Of a stretch of DNA of 64,000 nt, positions 12,714-24,958 are shown in pieces (the stretch's first letter is position 1; the number at the start of each line of letters is the position of its first letter). The stretch spans positions 1 through 64,000 of the forward strand of contig JBAMDO010000119.1 of the NCBI GenBank assembly GCA_037074765.1, given 5' to 3'. The translations under genes and the position numbers were made by a program. Below the pieces are notes generated by a model. The model did not search any database. It was given only the letters and a program-made list of their open reading frames with translations, and was not told the DNA's origin. The DNA is from Mansonella perstans (lineage: Eukaryota; Nematoda; Chromadorea; Rhabditida; Onchocercidae).

Positions 12714-14563
12714 TGTCAAGGACTGCTAACCTCACTGCAGGTATGATCCAAAAAATATTACTTTACGATTGAAAATTATTGCTACGAGATGAAGTATTGA
12801 AAATAGAAATAAAAAATTAATCAAACTAAAAAACTAAAAAGGAAATTAATCGCTCTAATAGCATTATTGAATTGTTTCAATGAAATCAAACGCTTCGCTC
12901 TTATCTCTTATTGTAAACATATTATTGGGTTATTATCCTAAAATAATAAAACATTCGTATGCTAATAATAGTTATCATTACTTTGCACACATATAGGCGC
13001 AGACACATTTCATGCATCATACACATTCACTTATAATTCCCTGTTTTCAATAGTAAAAGTGTAATTTCAAAAATTATTATATTATATTGGGTGTAGATTA
13101 GATATGTGATAAAAAGCCTTGAAGGTAAAGAAAAGCTGCTTTTAAGCAATCGAAAATTTCTCCTGAGGATAGGCCTCAACGATAACTATTGTATAGTTGC
13201 ATTATTAAATACCAAAAGAAAGTCGGGATAGTTCGCGAATCTTTCTGTCTAATTAGGTCAAAATATCCGAAATAAAACTCATTTTCAACATTGGATTTCA
13301 GAAGAAAACAAACGAAAAATATTTTGTTGCTTTGAAAATTTTAGGCGTCAATGGACAATTCGGATAAGTAACATTAGTAATTAGTTAATGGATTGTGTTG
13401 GAAGAATATCGTCATTGCTATATGTTTTTTTTTGTAAAAGAGTAAAGGAGTAGTTATTTTTTTCTTCTACAGCTATTGTGGGTATCAATCTGTTCATTGT
13501 TGGCATCAACGATTGACCAACAGGATGCTACTGAACAGTAAAATTAGGTGATGTTTGTCCTTGTGATGTCATTTCCGGTTTAATTATTAACTAGTTATTA
13601 GACCGAGTACGCAGTCTAAGCTGTAGATGCGTTAGCCTATTGATATTTGTGAGTTTTTTTTTTGGGAAAATGTTTTATAAAGGTGCGCTGAATTTCGCTA
13701 AATCCAGCTGGTTACCATGGCATTAATTTCGGGATAACTTAGAATCGCAATACAATTTCTTCATTTTATTTGTAAAGAAGATATGAAATTAGGAGTTATT
13801 GGATTATTGATATCAATTTTACAATAATTATTTGTTGTTCAAAAACTGTAAAAATTTATTAGGTTGAAAAACTACTTTGAAATACTTCGAATTAGGGAAC
13901 TGCTTTAGACAAAAAGGTAAGTATAAGCTAACAGTAGGTCAGATCGCACAAAAAATTTCGGTACTTATTGTATAATATCTTATGCCGATGGTTTGTTTTT
14001 GTTTACTCAACTTGCCTTCGAAAAGTTTATCTGTGCAAATTCCATCTTTGATAAACCGCCGACATGTTGTTTATTTTTCGAAGCATCAGTACTCAGAAGC
14101 AGTTTATGTGTGTTTACTAACTACTTGATGCATGCTTGCTTTTGAAATTATCAATATCTTGAACAAATTCGATTTACTTGAAAGTTGATTTAGTTGACAT
14201 GAAACTGGTCGATGTTTTAAAACAACTATATAATTATGTAATTTGAAGAATCGCCGCAAAGGCGAGTAACCCAATAATATGCTTATATTAAGAGACAAGA
14301 GCGAAAAGTTTGATTTCATTGAAACAACTTAATAATGCTATTGGAGCGATTAGTTTTGGTATTTAAATATTTCATTTCGTAGCAATAATTTTTTTTTTAA
14401 ATTGAAGATCAGATTAGAGCTTTTTTTTAAAAGCCAGATGGAAAGTTAAACTATTTAAATCAATTTACCAAGTTAGCTATCCCTGGAAAATTGGACATAC
14501 CTTAGAAATTCAACCGTCTGATAACAAAGACAATCTGAAAATAGCTCACTCACCAACGTTTTT
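12714..14563. other. no gene seen
   Basis: AT-rich stretch without convincing coding sequence on either strand. A 71-codon minus-strand frame at 14104-14319 lacks protein-like composition. More of the bacterial insert may extend into this flank, but I could not read it. Confidence 0.45.
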
Positions 14564-15803
14564 TTAAAGAGAATCAAGCATCCGGATCATGCTCCTCCCA
14601 CCAAAGTTATCCAAATGAACTGCTTCCAATGCATGTTCAATGCTAGTTTCTGGTCCAGGCGGTAAACATTCGATCTCGCAAATTAGTAGTGAAGTTCCAT
14701 CGTTCTTTGAAGCTGTCAATTTGAGCTTGGGAAAACTATGAATGGACGGATGATCGATTTTTTACACACCGAAAACTTCCAAACGCAAAAAACTTGTGGA
14801 TGGATTTAATTAATCTAAAAGTTTTGCAGATGCTTCATATCTCCTATAACACATTTCTAACACTCATTTACATAATAAACACTCTTGGTAGGTATTTTAA
14901 TATTCAAGCAGAAACACCATGAGTTCGTAAGATTCAACCAACTGTGAAATTTTCAATTAACAAATAACAAATGGACGAAAAAAATATTAACAGGTAATAG
15001 CAAATAAACTGAAAGAACAAAAAGTGTTAACAAATGAAATCATATTTGGAAGAAACATATTCTTAAAGTCGACGAAATCACGAGATACAGTTACATATAC
15101 AGGTGGCAAAACAATGTTTCCAGAATAGAATACCAATAGCATTCTAACAGATTCGTACAAGAAAAACAGCGATTTATGCTAGAATTTTGACCTCTAAAGT
15201 TACTGACACATTTTGCAGGCGACATTAAATTAATACTGACGTTTTATAGTAATGCGAAAAAAACATCTATCTGCGTAAAGTGGGCCAGGATTAAAGAAAA
15301 ACAATAGTATATACATTATAAGTTTTTGCCAAAGCATATAGAGCATTAGTACACCTGAAAAATGCATTACTTGCCAACATTGTAGTGGGTTGTAATTTCC
15401 TTACGATGTATTCGAGTAACAAGATTGAAAATCAGCAATTCGATACCATTGCGACTTGAAAATAAAAATTAACTAGTTCACACGATGTCTGCATCCCCAT
15501 CCACCTTCGCTTCAAAATTGTTATGAACCTCGAAGCCAACATCTGGCCCATCTATTTCTTCAGTAATAAATCCATTCAATCATTTCTGGAAGCGACGAGA
15601 AGCGGTGTCAATGCGTGAAAAAACGACACAGATTTCACGCATTGTCACCGCTTCTCATCGTTTCCGGAACATTGCTTGCGCTCTTGATCCCACATTGGCA
15701 CTTTTCTCGTTGAGGAACGGCTCGTGTGTACTTACCATCTTTCCACCAACTCGTCTTCCTCTTCCTCATCCTGCATCAGCAGCGATACTGCTTCTACTAC
15801 TCT
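14564..15803 (-). CDS. candidate multi-exon gene of unknown function (3' exons)
   Basis: Three minus-strand segments look coding. A (15803-15736) reads RVVEAVSLLMQDEEEEDELV and ends at a strong GTAAGT donor. B (about 15579-15482) reads TEEIDGPDVGFEVHNNFEAK and on to GDADIV. C (14735-14564) begins VFPKLKLTASKNDG, continues ICEIECLPPGPETS and HALEAVHLDNFGGRS, and ends in TAA. B and C join in phase (GT plus T). A and B do not join cleanly: the interval contains a long palindrome and a stop precedes B in frame. It may be a real gene with an unseen exon or a gene broken by the palindrome. After the TAA, a GTGAGT donor-like site follows at once. No family recognised. Confidence 0.42.
15588..15665. 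repeat. long palindrome (33-bp stem, 12-base loop)
   Basis: Left arm 15588-15620 and right arm 15633-15665 are reverse complements with about three mismatches, two of which would form G-U pairs in RNA. The arms are less AT-rich than their surroundings. The palindrome lies between coding-like segments A and B of the minus-strand candidate gene. Confidence 0.9.
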
Positions 15804-18175
15804 CTGCAATTTATGTTGCTGCTACCGCCCAATCTTGCTCTTAAGTTGTTGATCTGAAGAAGAACAATTAACCCAATTAATAAAGAGTTCAGTGAGACAC
15901 ACACCATACTGAATGCCCTCCGTGACAATTTCATTGTATAAAAAATAAGCCTTCATTTGCATAGCCTTTGTTTACTCTTTTTCTATCAATTCTGATTGCA
16001 GTATTAGAAAGGAAAATCAGAAATTATTTATTTATTAGGTCATGCTTTATACAAAAATCCACCATACTTTATCTTAACACAAATAAGTATCAGAAAAAAA
16101 ACATACCAAATTGGCCGCATTTGGTAAATGTTCTTAAAATCTTCCCCATCACTCATACTTTGCAATAACGGAACCAAAAAAACTTGACCAGAAACAGTGA
16201 TAACACATCATAGAAATGTTCATGCGTGGACAACCGAAATGGTAGAAGCAGGCTGCGAAAACCAGACCTCTAATAGAAAACCCAGTCTCACCATAAAGAA
16301 TAATAGACACACCAGTCCACACTTTGTTGCAAACCAAGATGTAAAGCTACATTTAATATCCCGATACACTTAGCGATTAACCGTTAAGCCGGAATGCAAC
16401 TTGCTGTCTCCCGAGATGTTAGTTGTGGTGGTGATTGACATCAGGGATGAATTAGGGAATGACTTTATTTTATTGCTTCGGTTATAACCGCTAGTGGTCT
16501 CGGTTGTATTACTTTGGAATTGGATTGATATGAGTTAAGCTGGATTGGACTCGGTTCAGTTAAACACGTGTAGAAACACTGCGTCATACTTACCGTGTGT
16601 CATATTCAATAGCGGCTGCTTTTCACGCAGGCATTTTTTTAAAATCTGCCACATTTGGCAAAGTCGGGAACAAAAAAATTCTCTACTATAGGGAAGAACA
16701 AACTACCCAACACAATAAACTAATTGCCCAATTAACTGCCAATACAGTATGAAATTATTTAATAAATTTTATTCTCCAATCCATCAGTAACCCTCTGTAC
16801 AAGATAACATGCAAAATGTCTTAGTAATAAGGCATTACGTGCAAAACTTATACTCTGTCATACTCTTCTATTTACTGATAGACCATTTTATCTGACTAGA
16901 GACAATCAGTGCGAAAAAAAAACGATCAATGCAACTTACCTTTGCATTTCTCTCTGGTAACTGTTATTGATTTCAAGTGAAAATTTTTAAACAATCATTT
17001 TTCATTTATATAGCATATTTCGATTGATTTAGTAAATTAAAGTTTTTTATTGCTTTTATGCTGTTTCAACTTTTTCCATAAGCATAAATAGAAAATTTTG
17101 TTTTTTTGCAGTGCCTCTGAATGGGCAACATTTGAATTATCAATCTGTAAAATTTTTCCCTTTTTTAACGAAATCGCAGTAAAGTAATAGTATGCTGCAG
17201 TAGAATAAAGGTACTAAATAAAATGAGTATTAGACTTATTTCATTCTAATGCATCTTGTAATACAGTTTCACATTGATTTGTTCATTCTATATCTCAAAA
17301 CATTTTCACGAATTAGTTTATTCGACTGTTGGATAATTTCTTCTACTAACATGTGTATTGATTGCAGTAAATATACGACAAGTTGCAAAAATTTTCATGT
17401 ACGATAGGTTTACTGTAGACAGAATAGTTAGTGTCTGATAAACAGTGAAGTCTGAAACGTTTACAGCAGTTTACGACAGCGTTACATACTACATGTTAGA
17501 GAAATACAATCATTGCTTTGGAACAAAGAACGTTACAGCTTAACTGCTCAAAAAGAAATTGAAAATACACATCATTCTTTCAATATAACTCAAATAAAAA
17601 GTTTTACAAAATGACGACTTAATTAATTTCAAAATAACAGATCAACAAAGAAAACATGGAAACAAAAGTTAATGAGGAACACTAACTAAGTCACGAAATT
17701 GTATCAAAATTTAAGCAACAAAAAACAAAGTAGAAAAGAATGTATAATCAAACCAGTATGCAGGAATTAAGGCAAATAAAGAAAACATAGCTATTCTATT
17801 AGAAAATTAACTTTTATCTCGAAGTTTTTTCTTTCCATTGTTTCCGCATGCTATTTTTTGACACCATTAAAAAAAAACAAATGTGAATGTTTATTTCTCA
17901 ATATTCATTTTTATGTTTTTTAGTTCAAAAAAAAAAAAAATGATTCAAATTTCTTGGTAAATGCAAAAATAATCCAAAAAAAATGATTGATATTTTTCAG
18001 TAATCAAAAGTGATTAAAAATTTTTAGTGGCTAAAATTATTGAAATTCTTTGTGATCAAAAAATAGTGGAAATTTTATTTTAATTTTTATTTAATTTTTT
18101 TTCACCGAAATGAATTGACCACCATGAATTTCCAATCGACATTTGAATCATATATTCTTTATATTCTTATTGCAG
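15804..18175. other. no gene seen upstream of the SLC19 remnant
   Basis: The upstream exons of an SLC19 gene would be expected here on the + strand but none could be read. A 62-codon minus-strand frame at 16149-16337 shows some protein-like wording (GETGFSIRGLVF) but no match. The stretch from 16340 to 16640 is less AT-rich than its flanks. Otherwise it is A/T runs. Confidence 0.4.
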
Positions 18176-19324
18176 GCACTTTTACTCTTCTAATGATTGC
18201 GGCATGGTAAGGTGCCCAAATGTTTCATTAATTTAGCACTGACAGATAGGATAATAACATGTTCGGCTTATTTTCAATTGAAAATGCTTGCCCAATTTGG
18301 CTCGATAATTTGTGCTAAGCCTACCTTCATCAAAATTAATTGATTGAAATCAGTTAATATTATTACAGGAAATTTGAAACCTTTGTTTATTTCAGTCTGT
18401 CGAAAATTTTTTCAGTGCAACGATTGCATCAGAGCTTAACTCGGCAAGTTATGGTTTCGTATTTGGATTTAATACCCTTATAGCACTTATGCTGGAGACA
18501 TTATGTACATTTATGTTTGCTGATAAACGTGGTTTTGCATTACCTATTTGAAAATAGGTCAACTCACTTTTCTCTTTCACTTGTGAAATTATTTCATTTT
18601 TTAAATAATTCAATTTACCTATCTAAATTATTTCATGCTCCATTTAACACAAGTAAAATCAGTTTAATATTGGATAAATTAATAGGTAATAGTTAAGTGC
18701 AGTGAAATTAGCTAACATGATCAAATATTTGATTAAAATTTACATTTGACTTTAAGCTAAAATTTAATAAATGTGAACTTATTTGAGCAAGTTAATGGCA
18801 GAATAAATCAAAACCGTAAATTTGCGCCACTGAGTGGTCAGAATAAAACACAGTTTTTCTTTTTTACAATAGTTAGTATTTGAACAGTATATAACAAGTT
18901 ATCGTAGACATGTTGATAATGCAATGTAAGTAGTAAAAGATCGAGAGTGAATTTAATTACTTGAATATCACTGATTTGCTTCTTTAAACAAATGAGCATC
19001 ATATAAAGAACCATTTATATAATATTAATTGTTACAGTGGAACCTATAAAGCTATTAAAGTTTATTCAACCATTTCACTTCATCGCTTATCGTATATATA
19101 ATTTTTTTTCACTTCTAACGTTGCATTTTTTTTTAATTTCTTCAATTAATTCAATTTCTTGTCAACTTATTTCTTACTTGTTCATTAATAAGTCTTAAAA
19201 CAGTGTATGGTTTATGATATAAAGCATTCATTGCTTTCAGTTTCTCGTAAATGGTAGTTATTTCGGTACTATCGCTCTAATATTTGCAATCATAATTAGT
19301 TGGAAATATGTTACACAACGATAG
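18176..19324 (+). pseudogene. 3' remnant of an SLC19 (reduced folate/thiamine carrier) gene
   Basis: SLC19 proteins are 12-span plasma-membrane carriers for folates or thiamine. Three exons with proper splice sites and matching phases encode the last spans: 18176-18206 (GTFTLLMIAA), 18416-18557 (ASELNSASYGFVFGFNTLIA, then FADKRGFALPI) and 19241-19324 (FLVNGSYFGTIALIFAI to TAG). In the family the block after LPI is basic/Thr/Gln followed by FLV-SYF. Here those codons read TGA AAA TAG, so two stops sit exactly where Arg and Gln are expected, each explained by one C-to-T change. No upstream exons are visible in the preceding 4 kb. I infer a decayed or truncated gene; a functional short form ending at LPI is the alternative. 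Confidence 0.8.
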
Positions 19325-20546
19325 CGCGGTAACATTGCATGACAATATATCATCATGTGATAACAATACTTTATCATTAAGCACTTCCAAAGTGAATAAT
19401 TTAAATATTTTTAGTACTACATGCTGTTTATATGATATTTCATTGCATAAATATTTTCATTGTTGCTGGTGTACTTTGCTACTATTATTATTGTTGTTTT
19501 TTTTTCATCAAACTTTAAAAAAAGAAATAAAAGAAAGAATAAAATTTTAAATAATAATTGTTTAGCTAATCGATGACATCTTTCCATATATTATTTGCTA
19601 GAAAATCTGCTTACTTTAATTTCTTTTTTTTTTTTCATCCGACGCTAAAATTAAATTGATGTATTGGTAACGAATGAATAGATGGACCAGCTTGACAGTT
19701 CATTTGATTAAAATAGTTTGTTTAGTTTGATTTACTTCAACTTTACTGATTTCTGTACTATTAATCCAAATGCTGCTCCTTTTATAGGCGCTATACAGAT
19801 ACAGACACAGGCATGCACATACATACACATGCATCACCTACATACACATACACGCACAAATGCATATACAACATACAGGAAATAGTTCGAAAATTTGCAT
19901 AAGAAAATTCAAAAGATACTGAATCACAGATAAATAAAAATAATTTATTTCAAAGGGAACATTTAATCCACTTCTGAGATGAAATTTTAATTTTAACGCT
20001 GTTAATTGATTGTCATGTTTATAGCCTAAATGGAATTTTACAGTATTTCCATGTTGGAATTTAATCATCAAGAAAAGTAATCTTTTGTTTTATCATTTTT
20101 AAAATTTCTTAAACTAATAACAAAATGGTAAATTGGGTACCAAAAATGTCGCACAATCTCAAAAATGTGCGAGTAAAAAAGCGCCTGTCAGTACGTGAAC
20201 TATTCATCTTTAACGGAAACTTTAATTTCACTTCATGATGCTTAAATTTTCTTGTCATCGCATAAAATAATTCATATATTACGGAACGGTCAACATATAT
20301 TGCTTTTTTTTGAAATTTGATCATCGTCATTAGTATTAGCATAATTTTCTGTATACTTATGCATATTTTGTTACCATTGCTGATTGTTAAGTGAACTAAC
20401 AATATGCTTCTACTTGAAAATTACCAAATTATTCAAGCTCTACATCTAATTGTTCATAATACAAAACAATCAATTTGATGCACTTATCAAGGTTTGTACT
20501 AATTCAATTTGGCCAAATAATAAGTGAGCAGTTAGCGTCAGCTAAT

Positions 20547-20911
20547 AATTAATTAATTGAAAGATTAATGATAAATAGTTTATCTAAGATGTTGCAAGGT
20601 ATTGAAAAATCAAACAGTTTATAGGCACGTATAAGAAGAATATTAAATAAATAAAGCGATTTAAAACGAATCATATTCCAGCTAGCATCTATACATTGGT
20701 CCGTTGAAAATATTGGCAACTTATTAAAAAAAAAATTTGAAAAAATCAATTATTCATTTGCTGTTTAAACTATATTAATAGGAATTAATTCTGAATAGAG
20801 ATAAATTTCTCTGATACCTTCATAGCCGAAGTATTTACAAATTATTAAATCACAGTGATATTATAAAATTCGAACAATTAAAAATTTGATTTATTAAGAA
20901 AAAAAATTGAA
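20547..20911 (+). repeat. dispersed repeat, copy 1
   Basis: About 365 bases are shared in the same orientation with 53645-54014, with substitutions and small indels (for example the common core GAAAATATTGGC, and TCAATTATTCATTTGCTGTT). Flanking sequence differs, so this is an interspersed element rather than a segmental duplication. It has no coding capacity and no obvious terminal inverted repeat. Confidence 0.85.
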
Positions 20912-21279
20912 AACAACATCAAATATATTAACAACAGAGGAAATATTTGTGTAGTAAAATTTTGTATAAATAATATAAAATATTAAAACTAGTCATTTGG
21001 AACTGTTTAATGATGAAGTGTTGTTGTCATATTATGATATATTATTGTGCATAATATTACCATTGTTTTTTATGCCATCGTTTTGAAATATACATATATG
21101 TTACAAATCTTGAAGATATGGAGCACTGAAATAGTAGCATTGGAACTTTGTCTGTGATTAATAGTGACAGTTATAAGAGATATTCATTTGAAAGCGAATA
21201 TCCGTCTCTCTCATGCGCTTTTCTTGAACAATTCGTCAAACCAGTACTTTCACATTTTATCAGTTTCGTTCTTCACTTG

Positions 21280-21443
21280 TCGATTGGTACATTAATGGGT
21301 TTTTGCAATCGTAGATTACCAATTGCTTTATAATATTATTTTCCTGGTAATGATTGCCACAGGAAAAAAGGCTAAAACCGATTGGTACATTACTGGGTTT
21401 TTGCAATCGTAGATTACCAATTGCATTATAATATTATTTTCAT
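21280..21443 (+). repeat. direct repeat, two ~65-bp copies
   Basis: The segment starting CGATTGGTACATTA at 21280 recurs at 21379 with a few substitutions, 99 bases apart. Confidence 0.85.
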
Positions 21444-22743
21444 GATTAACTGGCGGTCTGAAACTACACTTTGAATCGGCAATCATTTCATGTGCTATTT
21501 TAGTTACTTTGTTTTCGTATAATTCATTATTTTAACTTATTCACTTTACTTAACCAAATAAAATTTAAAATTTCTTTTTTTCTAAACAAAATAAATTTCA
21601 AATTTTATTTTGCAAATGCTATAAATCAATTCCATTTTACTTTTCATTTTTGTTTTTTTCTCTATTTTTTTTTAAATGAAAATATTTGCAGTTACAAAAA
21701 ATAAGAAATAAAAATCTCGAAAAAAAGGAAACCAAAGAGTTGTCTAAATGTTTAATTTTGAATAAACCATTTTTGATAAAATTCGCAAAGAAAATTTTTG
21801 TGATTGTAAACATTCAGAGCAGTATATTTGGAATTGTAATAATAATCCAAGTGAATTTCTTCAATAGCATTGAAAGAGCATGAATGAAATTATATTTTCG
21901 CTCAAATGTATTGTCTCTTTAACTTGTGCCTTTTTTTTAGTAGAAGGAAAAGTTTCAAAGTGCCAAGATTTGAAACCATATTATGAGCATTGGGCTCAAA
22001 ATGTCGGGTGCTATATTTCATGATGAAGCGTTGCCCTAAAACTTTTAATGTTTGTTATCAATTTTATTTTGCTGTTAACCAAGGTAAATATTTTGTACAT
22101 GCATTTGAACTGTATCAAGATTACTTTTTATTCAACTTATATAAAGTTTTGAAGTAGCAGTAATATTAAATTTTCCATGTACGATTGCACCAACTAATTA
22201 CTGGTATTCTGCAGCACCACAGAAAAATTATTTTACTGAAATTTTTATTTTACTTCTTTTCAGCTTCCTTCAAAAATTCAAGAGCAGAGATGCAAAATTT
22301 GCATTCGAAGTCTAACTTGATTTAAACAGAAGAGTTTGTATGAGAACTGGAAAAATGTCCGATCAGTTTCATTATTTTAGTAAGCAGTGGCGCTGATGGC
22401 AATCGAAGTTGCGACTATAAGCACGACATGGTGGATGTTACGGCTCTAGAAAGGCATCTATGGCAGCGAATTATCGGCTTTCTTGCGCTTATATACTCCA
22501 TCCAGTCACTATGGACCAGATATCAAAGCAGTAATTGAATGATATATTAACTTTTGGTCAAAGAACTCGTTGTTTTTCTTCTGAGTTTGAAATTTTGTTT
22601 TTACAGGACGGCGAAGAAATTGGAATTCTCTGATGCTACAAGTTTTTACCTTACCTTCAAGTTTGAGTGATTTGGGATTGATACGTATGCGTTAGACGTA
22701 TTAATGAAACGTAAAGAATGCAAGGGATGGAAAAAAGGAGTTT

Positions 22744-23321
22744 AATATAACGAACAAGCAAAAAATATTTCTAATTTACCAAGGATTACTAGTTGAATTA
22801 ATATTGAATGAAGATCCTTGGCTCTCAAGAAATGGTATATATGTTTAGTGAAAGCAATCTATAAATCACAGAGGATGGAAATTTAACAATACAAAAAGAA
22901 TCTAAAATAAGATTACTAGAAAGATAGCATACAGTTAGTCTGTCAGCACTTAATAATGCACAGTGAATTCAATTGAATGGCAGCAACAAGGAGACTGATC
23001 ACAGAAGATGTATTATTGAGAATAAAATGTTTTTTTTATTGAGAATAAAATAAAATGTTTTACGAACCTTGCTCTGAATTTTTTTAATTAAAATTCTGAC
23101 GTTTAAACTCTATTTGGTCCCAAAAAAAAAAACCTCTCTTTCCAGTAATCTTATTTTATATCCTTTTTATATTGATTATTTCTATCCTCTGTGATTTATA
23201 CATTGCTTTCATTAAGCATGTATATCATTTCTCGGGAGCCAAGAACCTTCATTTAGCATTAATTCACCTAGTAATCCTTGGTAAATTAAAAATACTTTTT
23301 ATCTGCCCGTTATATTTCTAA
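22744..23321. mobile_element. inverted-repeat element with ~185-bp arms
   Basis: The left arm 22744-22926 and the right arm 23134-23321 are imperfect reverse complements over roughly 185 bases; the shared core includes ATTTACCAAGGATTACTA and ATAAATCACAGAGGAT. They are separated by about 207 bases of unrelated AT-rich sequence. The architecture resembles a long-arm foldback/MITE-type non-autonomous DNA transposon. No transposase frame and no clear target-site duplication were seen. It ends about 200 bases before the mitochondrial insertion. Confidence 0.8.
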
Positions 23322-23518
23322 ATTTTTAAAATCTCAACCTTCCTGAAACTTTTATTAACTTTTGTTCAATTATTTTCTGCAATCTACGAACTTTCCATGA
23401 TTTGCTATGATTTATTCAATAAAAATGACACAGAGTTGCCCTACCATTTATTATTTGCACTTCATTTATGAAAATTGACAATTAAATGATTTTATCTCAT
23501 GTGAATTTCTTTCATTTT

Positions 23519-24125
23519 TTCACCAAAAAGTAAAAACAATAGAAAAAAAAACTAAAAAAAAACAAGAATAATAAAACAACTTACTAGAAAAACCAACATA
23601 ATCAAAAATCCCACTACCAATACGAAACAAAAACAACAAACGATAACAATAACAAAAAGTCAAAAAAACACCAATAAAATAAAAAAAAACTAAAAGAATC
23701 CTATAAGAACCATAATAAAAACGAGATATAAAATACTCCTTACTACAACCGCCTCTAGTAAACAACAACCCACATAAACAAACTACAGAAAGAAAAATCT
23801 GAAACTTAACTAACAAAGGAGCAGAAAACCCCATCAAAGAATAACCACGATAATCTTGTTGACCAAAATTAATAAAAATTAAATAACCTACCTGCATAAA
23901 CAACAAACTCTTAAAAAAAGAATGCCTAATTATATGAACATAAGATAAATAATGAAAACCTCTACCAATAGCTAAAAAACAAAAACCAATTTGTGACATA
24001 GTACTCAAAGCTACAATCTTCTTAGCATTCCCTTCAATCAAAGAACAAAAACCAGAAAAAACCATAGTAAAAAAACCAACATAAAAAATAAAACTCATAA
24101 CATTAGCATTTAATATAGGATTAAA
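23519..24125 (-). pseudogene. nd5: nuclear mitochondrial insertion: NADH dehydrogenase subunit 5
   Basis: The minus strand encodes about 200 residues of mitochondrial complex I subunit 5 without a stop: NPILNANVMSFIFYVG, then FTMVFSGFCSLIEGNAKKIV, then ALSTMSQIGFC, then LLFMQVGYLIFINFGQQDYR. The LFMQVGYL and FGQQD wording and the T-rich coding strand are typical of nematode ND5. Both flanks are ordinary nuclear sequence, so this is either a NUMT or an assembly join. It is only part of ND5 (roughly the central to C-terminal third). The frame is intact with no TGA codons. It should not be expressed as a respiratory protein from the nucleus, and no targeting sequence is present. Confidence 0.88.
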
Positions 24126-24671
24126 GGTGAAGCTTTGATAAACTGTCCTGAGGTATCGTGAAAGTTAAGTTGACCTTTGACATGCTCTATGTGATCATTA
24201 AGCGCTTTTCTTCCTATAACTGGGCACAAATATCGAAATCTAGCTTATGTCCTCCTCGTCGCTTTTAATTTTATTTGCGAAGTTTTATTATTTGGGTCTG
24301 ATAATTTTAATTTTGGTTATCCGACAAAGTAAAAACATGTGAAGCAGCGTAATTACGGATGAATGAAGAATGAATTTTTCGTGGAAGATCACTATGATTA
24401 GAACTGTTAGCCATCATTAACCTGATTCGTTGATACCATCTTCGATTTGAAGCGGAGGCCAAACACGACAGTTCAATTGTCATTGGATTGATGCATTCTC
24501 AATAAAGATTTCAGTTTAATTATTATCTACCCAAAATATTCAATTACGAATAAAACTTGCTGTTGCATTTATTTTGTTAACACTTTGTCTATTGTTGTTT
24601 CATAAAACATTTTAGAATACTTGTCAACTGGGAAAGATTCAGAGAATTTTATTTGGCAGATAAGATCTTTA
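24126..24671. other. non-coding stretch beside the NUMT
   Basis: Ordinary AT-rich sequence. A hydrophobic open frame (KLAVAFILLTLCLLL) at about 24550-24600 lacks an ATG and ends in TAG at a splice-acceptor-like site. Confidence 0.4.
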
Positions 24672-24958
24672 ATGCTTTTACTATTACTTAAGTGTACAAG
24701 TAAGGTGAGATTTCCTTTTGTTTCCATAATTGATTTCTAAGCTTTTGCTAGACAAGCATCATTGGAAAAGCAAAGTAAAACTTTCTTAATTCACTAATCA
24801 TTGTTGTCTTCCAGATAGAAGGATCTGTCTGCGTTCATTTTAAAGTGTTAGAAAGGAGATTGGAAGATATTAAAGGTGAAAATGCCGGAGAAGTGGAAGA
24901 GGCATGGAAAGAGGTAAAGAAGGAAATAGAAGGGAAGCTGATCTCTCGAACAGAATAG
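24672..24958 (+). CDS. small predicted gene, charged helical protein
   Basis: Exon 1 (24672-24704) starts at ATG and reads MLLLLLKCTSK before a GTGAGA donor. Exon 2 (24815-24958) follows a TCTTCCAG acceptor in phase and reads VCVHFKVLERRLEDIKGENA, then EVEEAWKEVKKEIEGKL, to TAG. The product would be about 58 residues, with a short hydrophobic start and a Glu/Lys-rich amphipathic helix or coiled coil. The exon 1 frame stays open upstream to an acceptor-like site at 24615, so more 5' exons may exist. No family recognised. Composition is the main support. Confidence 0.38.

Larger units (their letters stand above)
19325..22743. other. repeat-rich non-coding stretch
   Basis: AT-rich DNA without recognisable genes. 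It holds one copy of the dispersed ~365-bp repeat, a direct duplication at 21280-21443, and several A/T homopolymers. A short moderately GC-richer patch at about 22360-22520 carries no usable frame. Confidence 0.5.

Noticed and set aside
23519..24125. ND5 as a functional nuclear gene
   Set aside because: Only part of the protein, no start context or targeting sequence, and flanks are ordinary nuclear DNA; a NUMT or assembly join is more likely.
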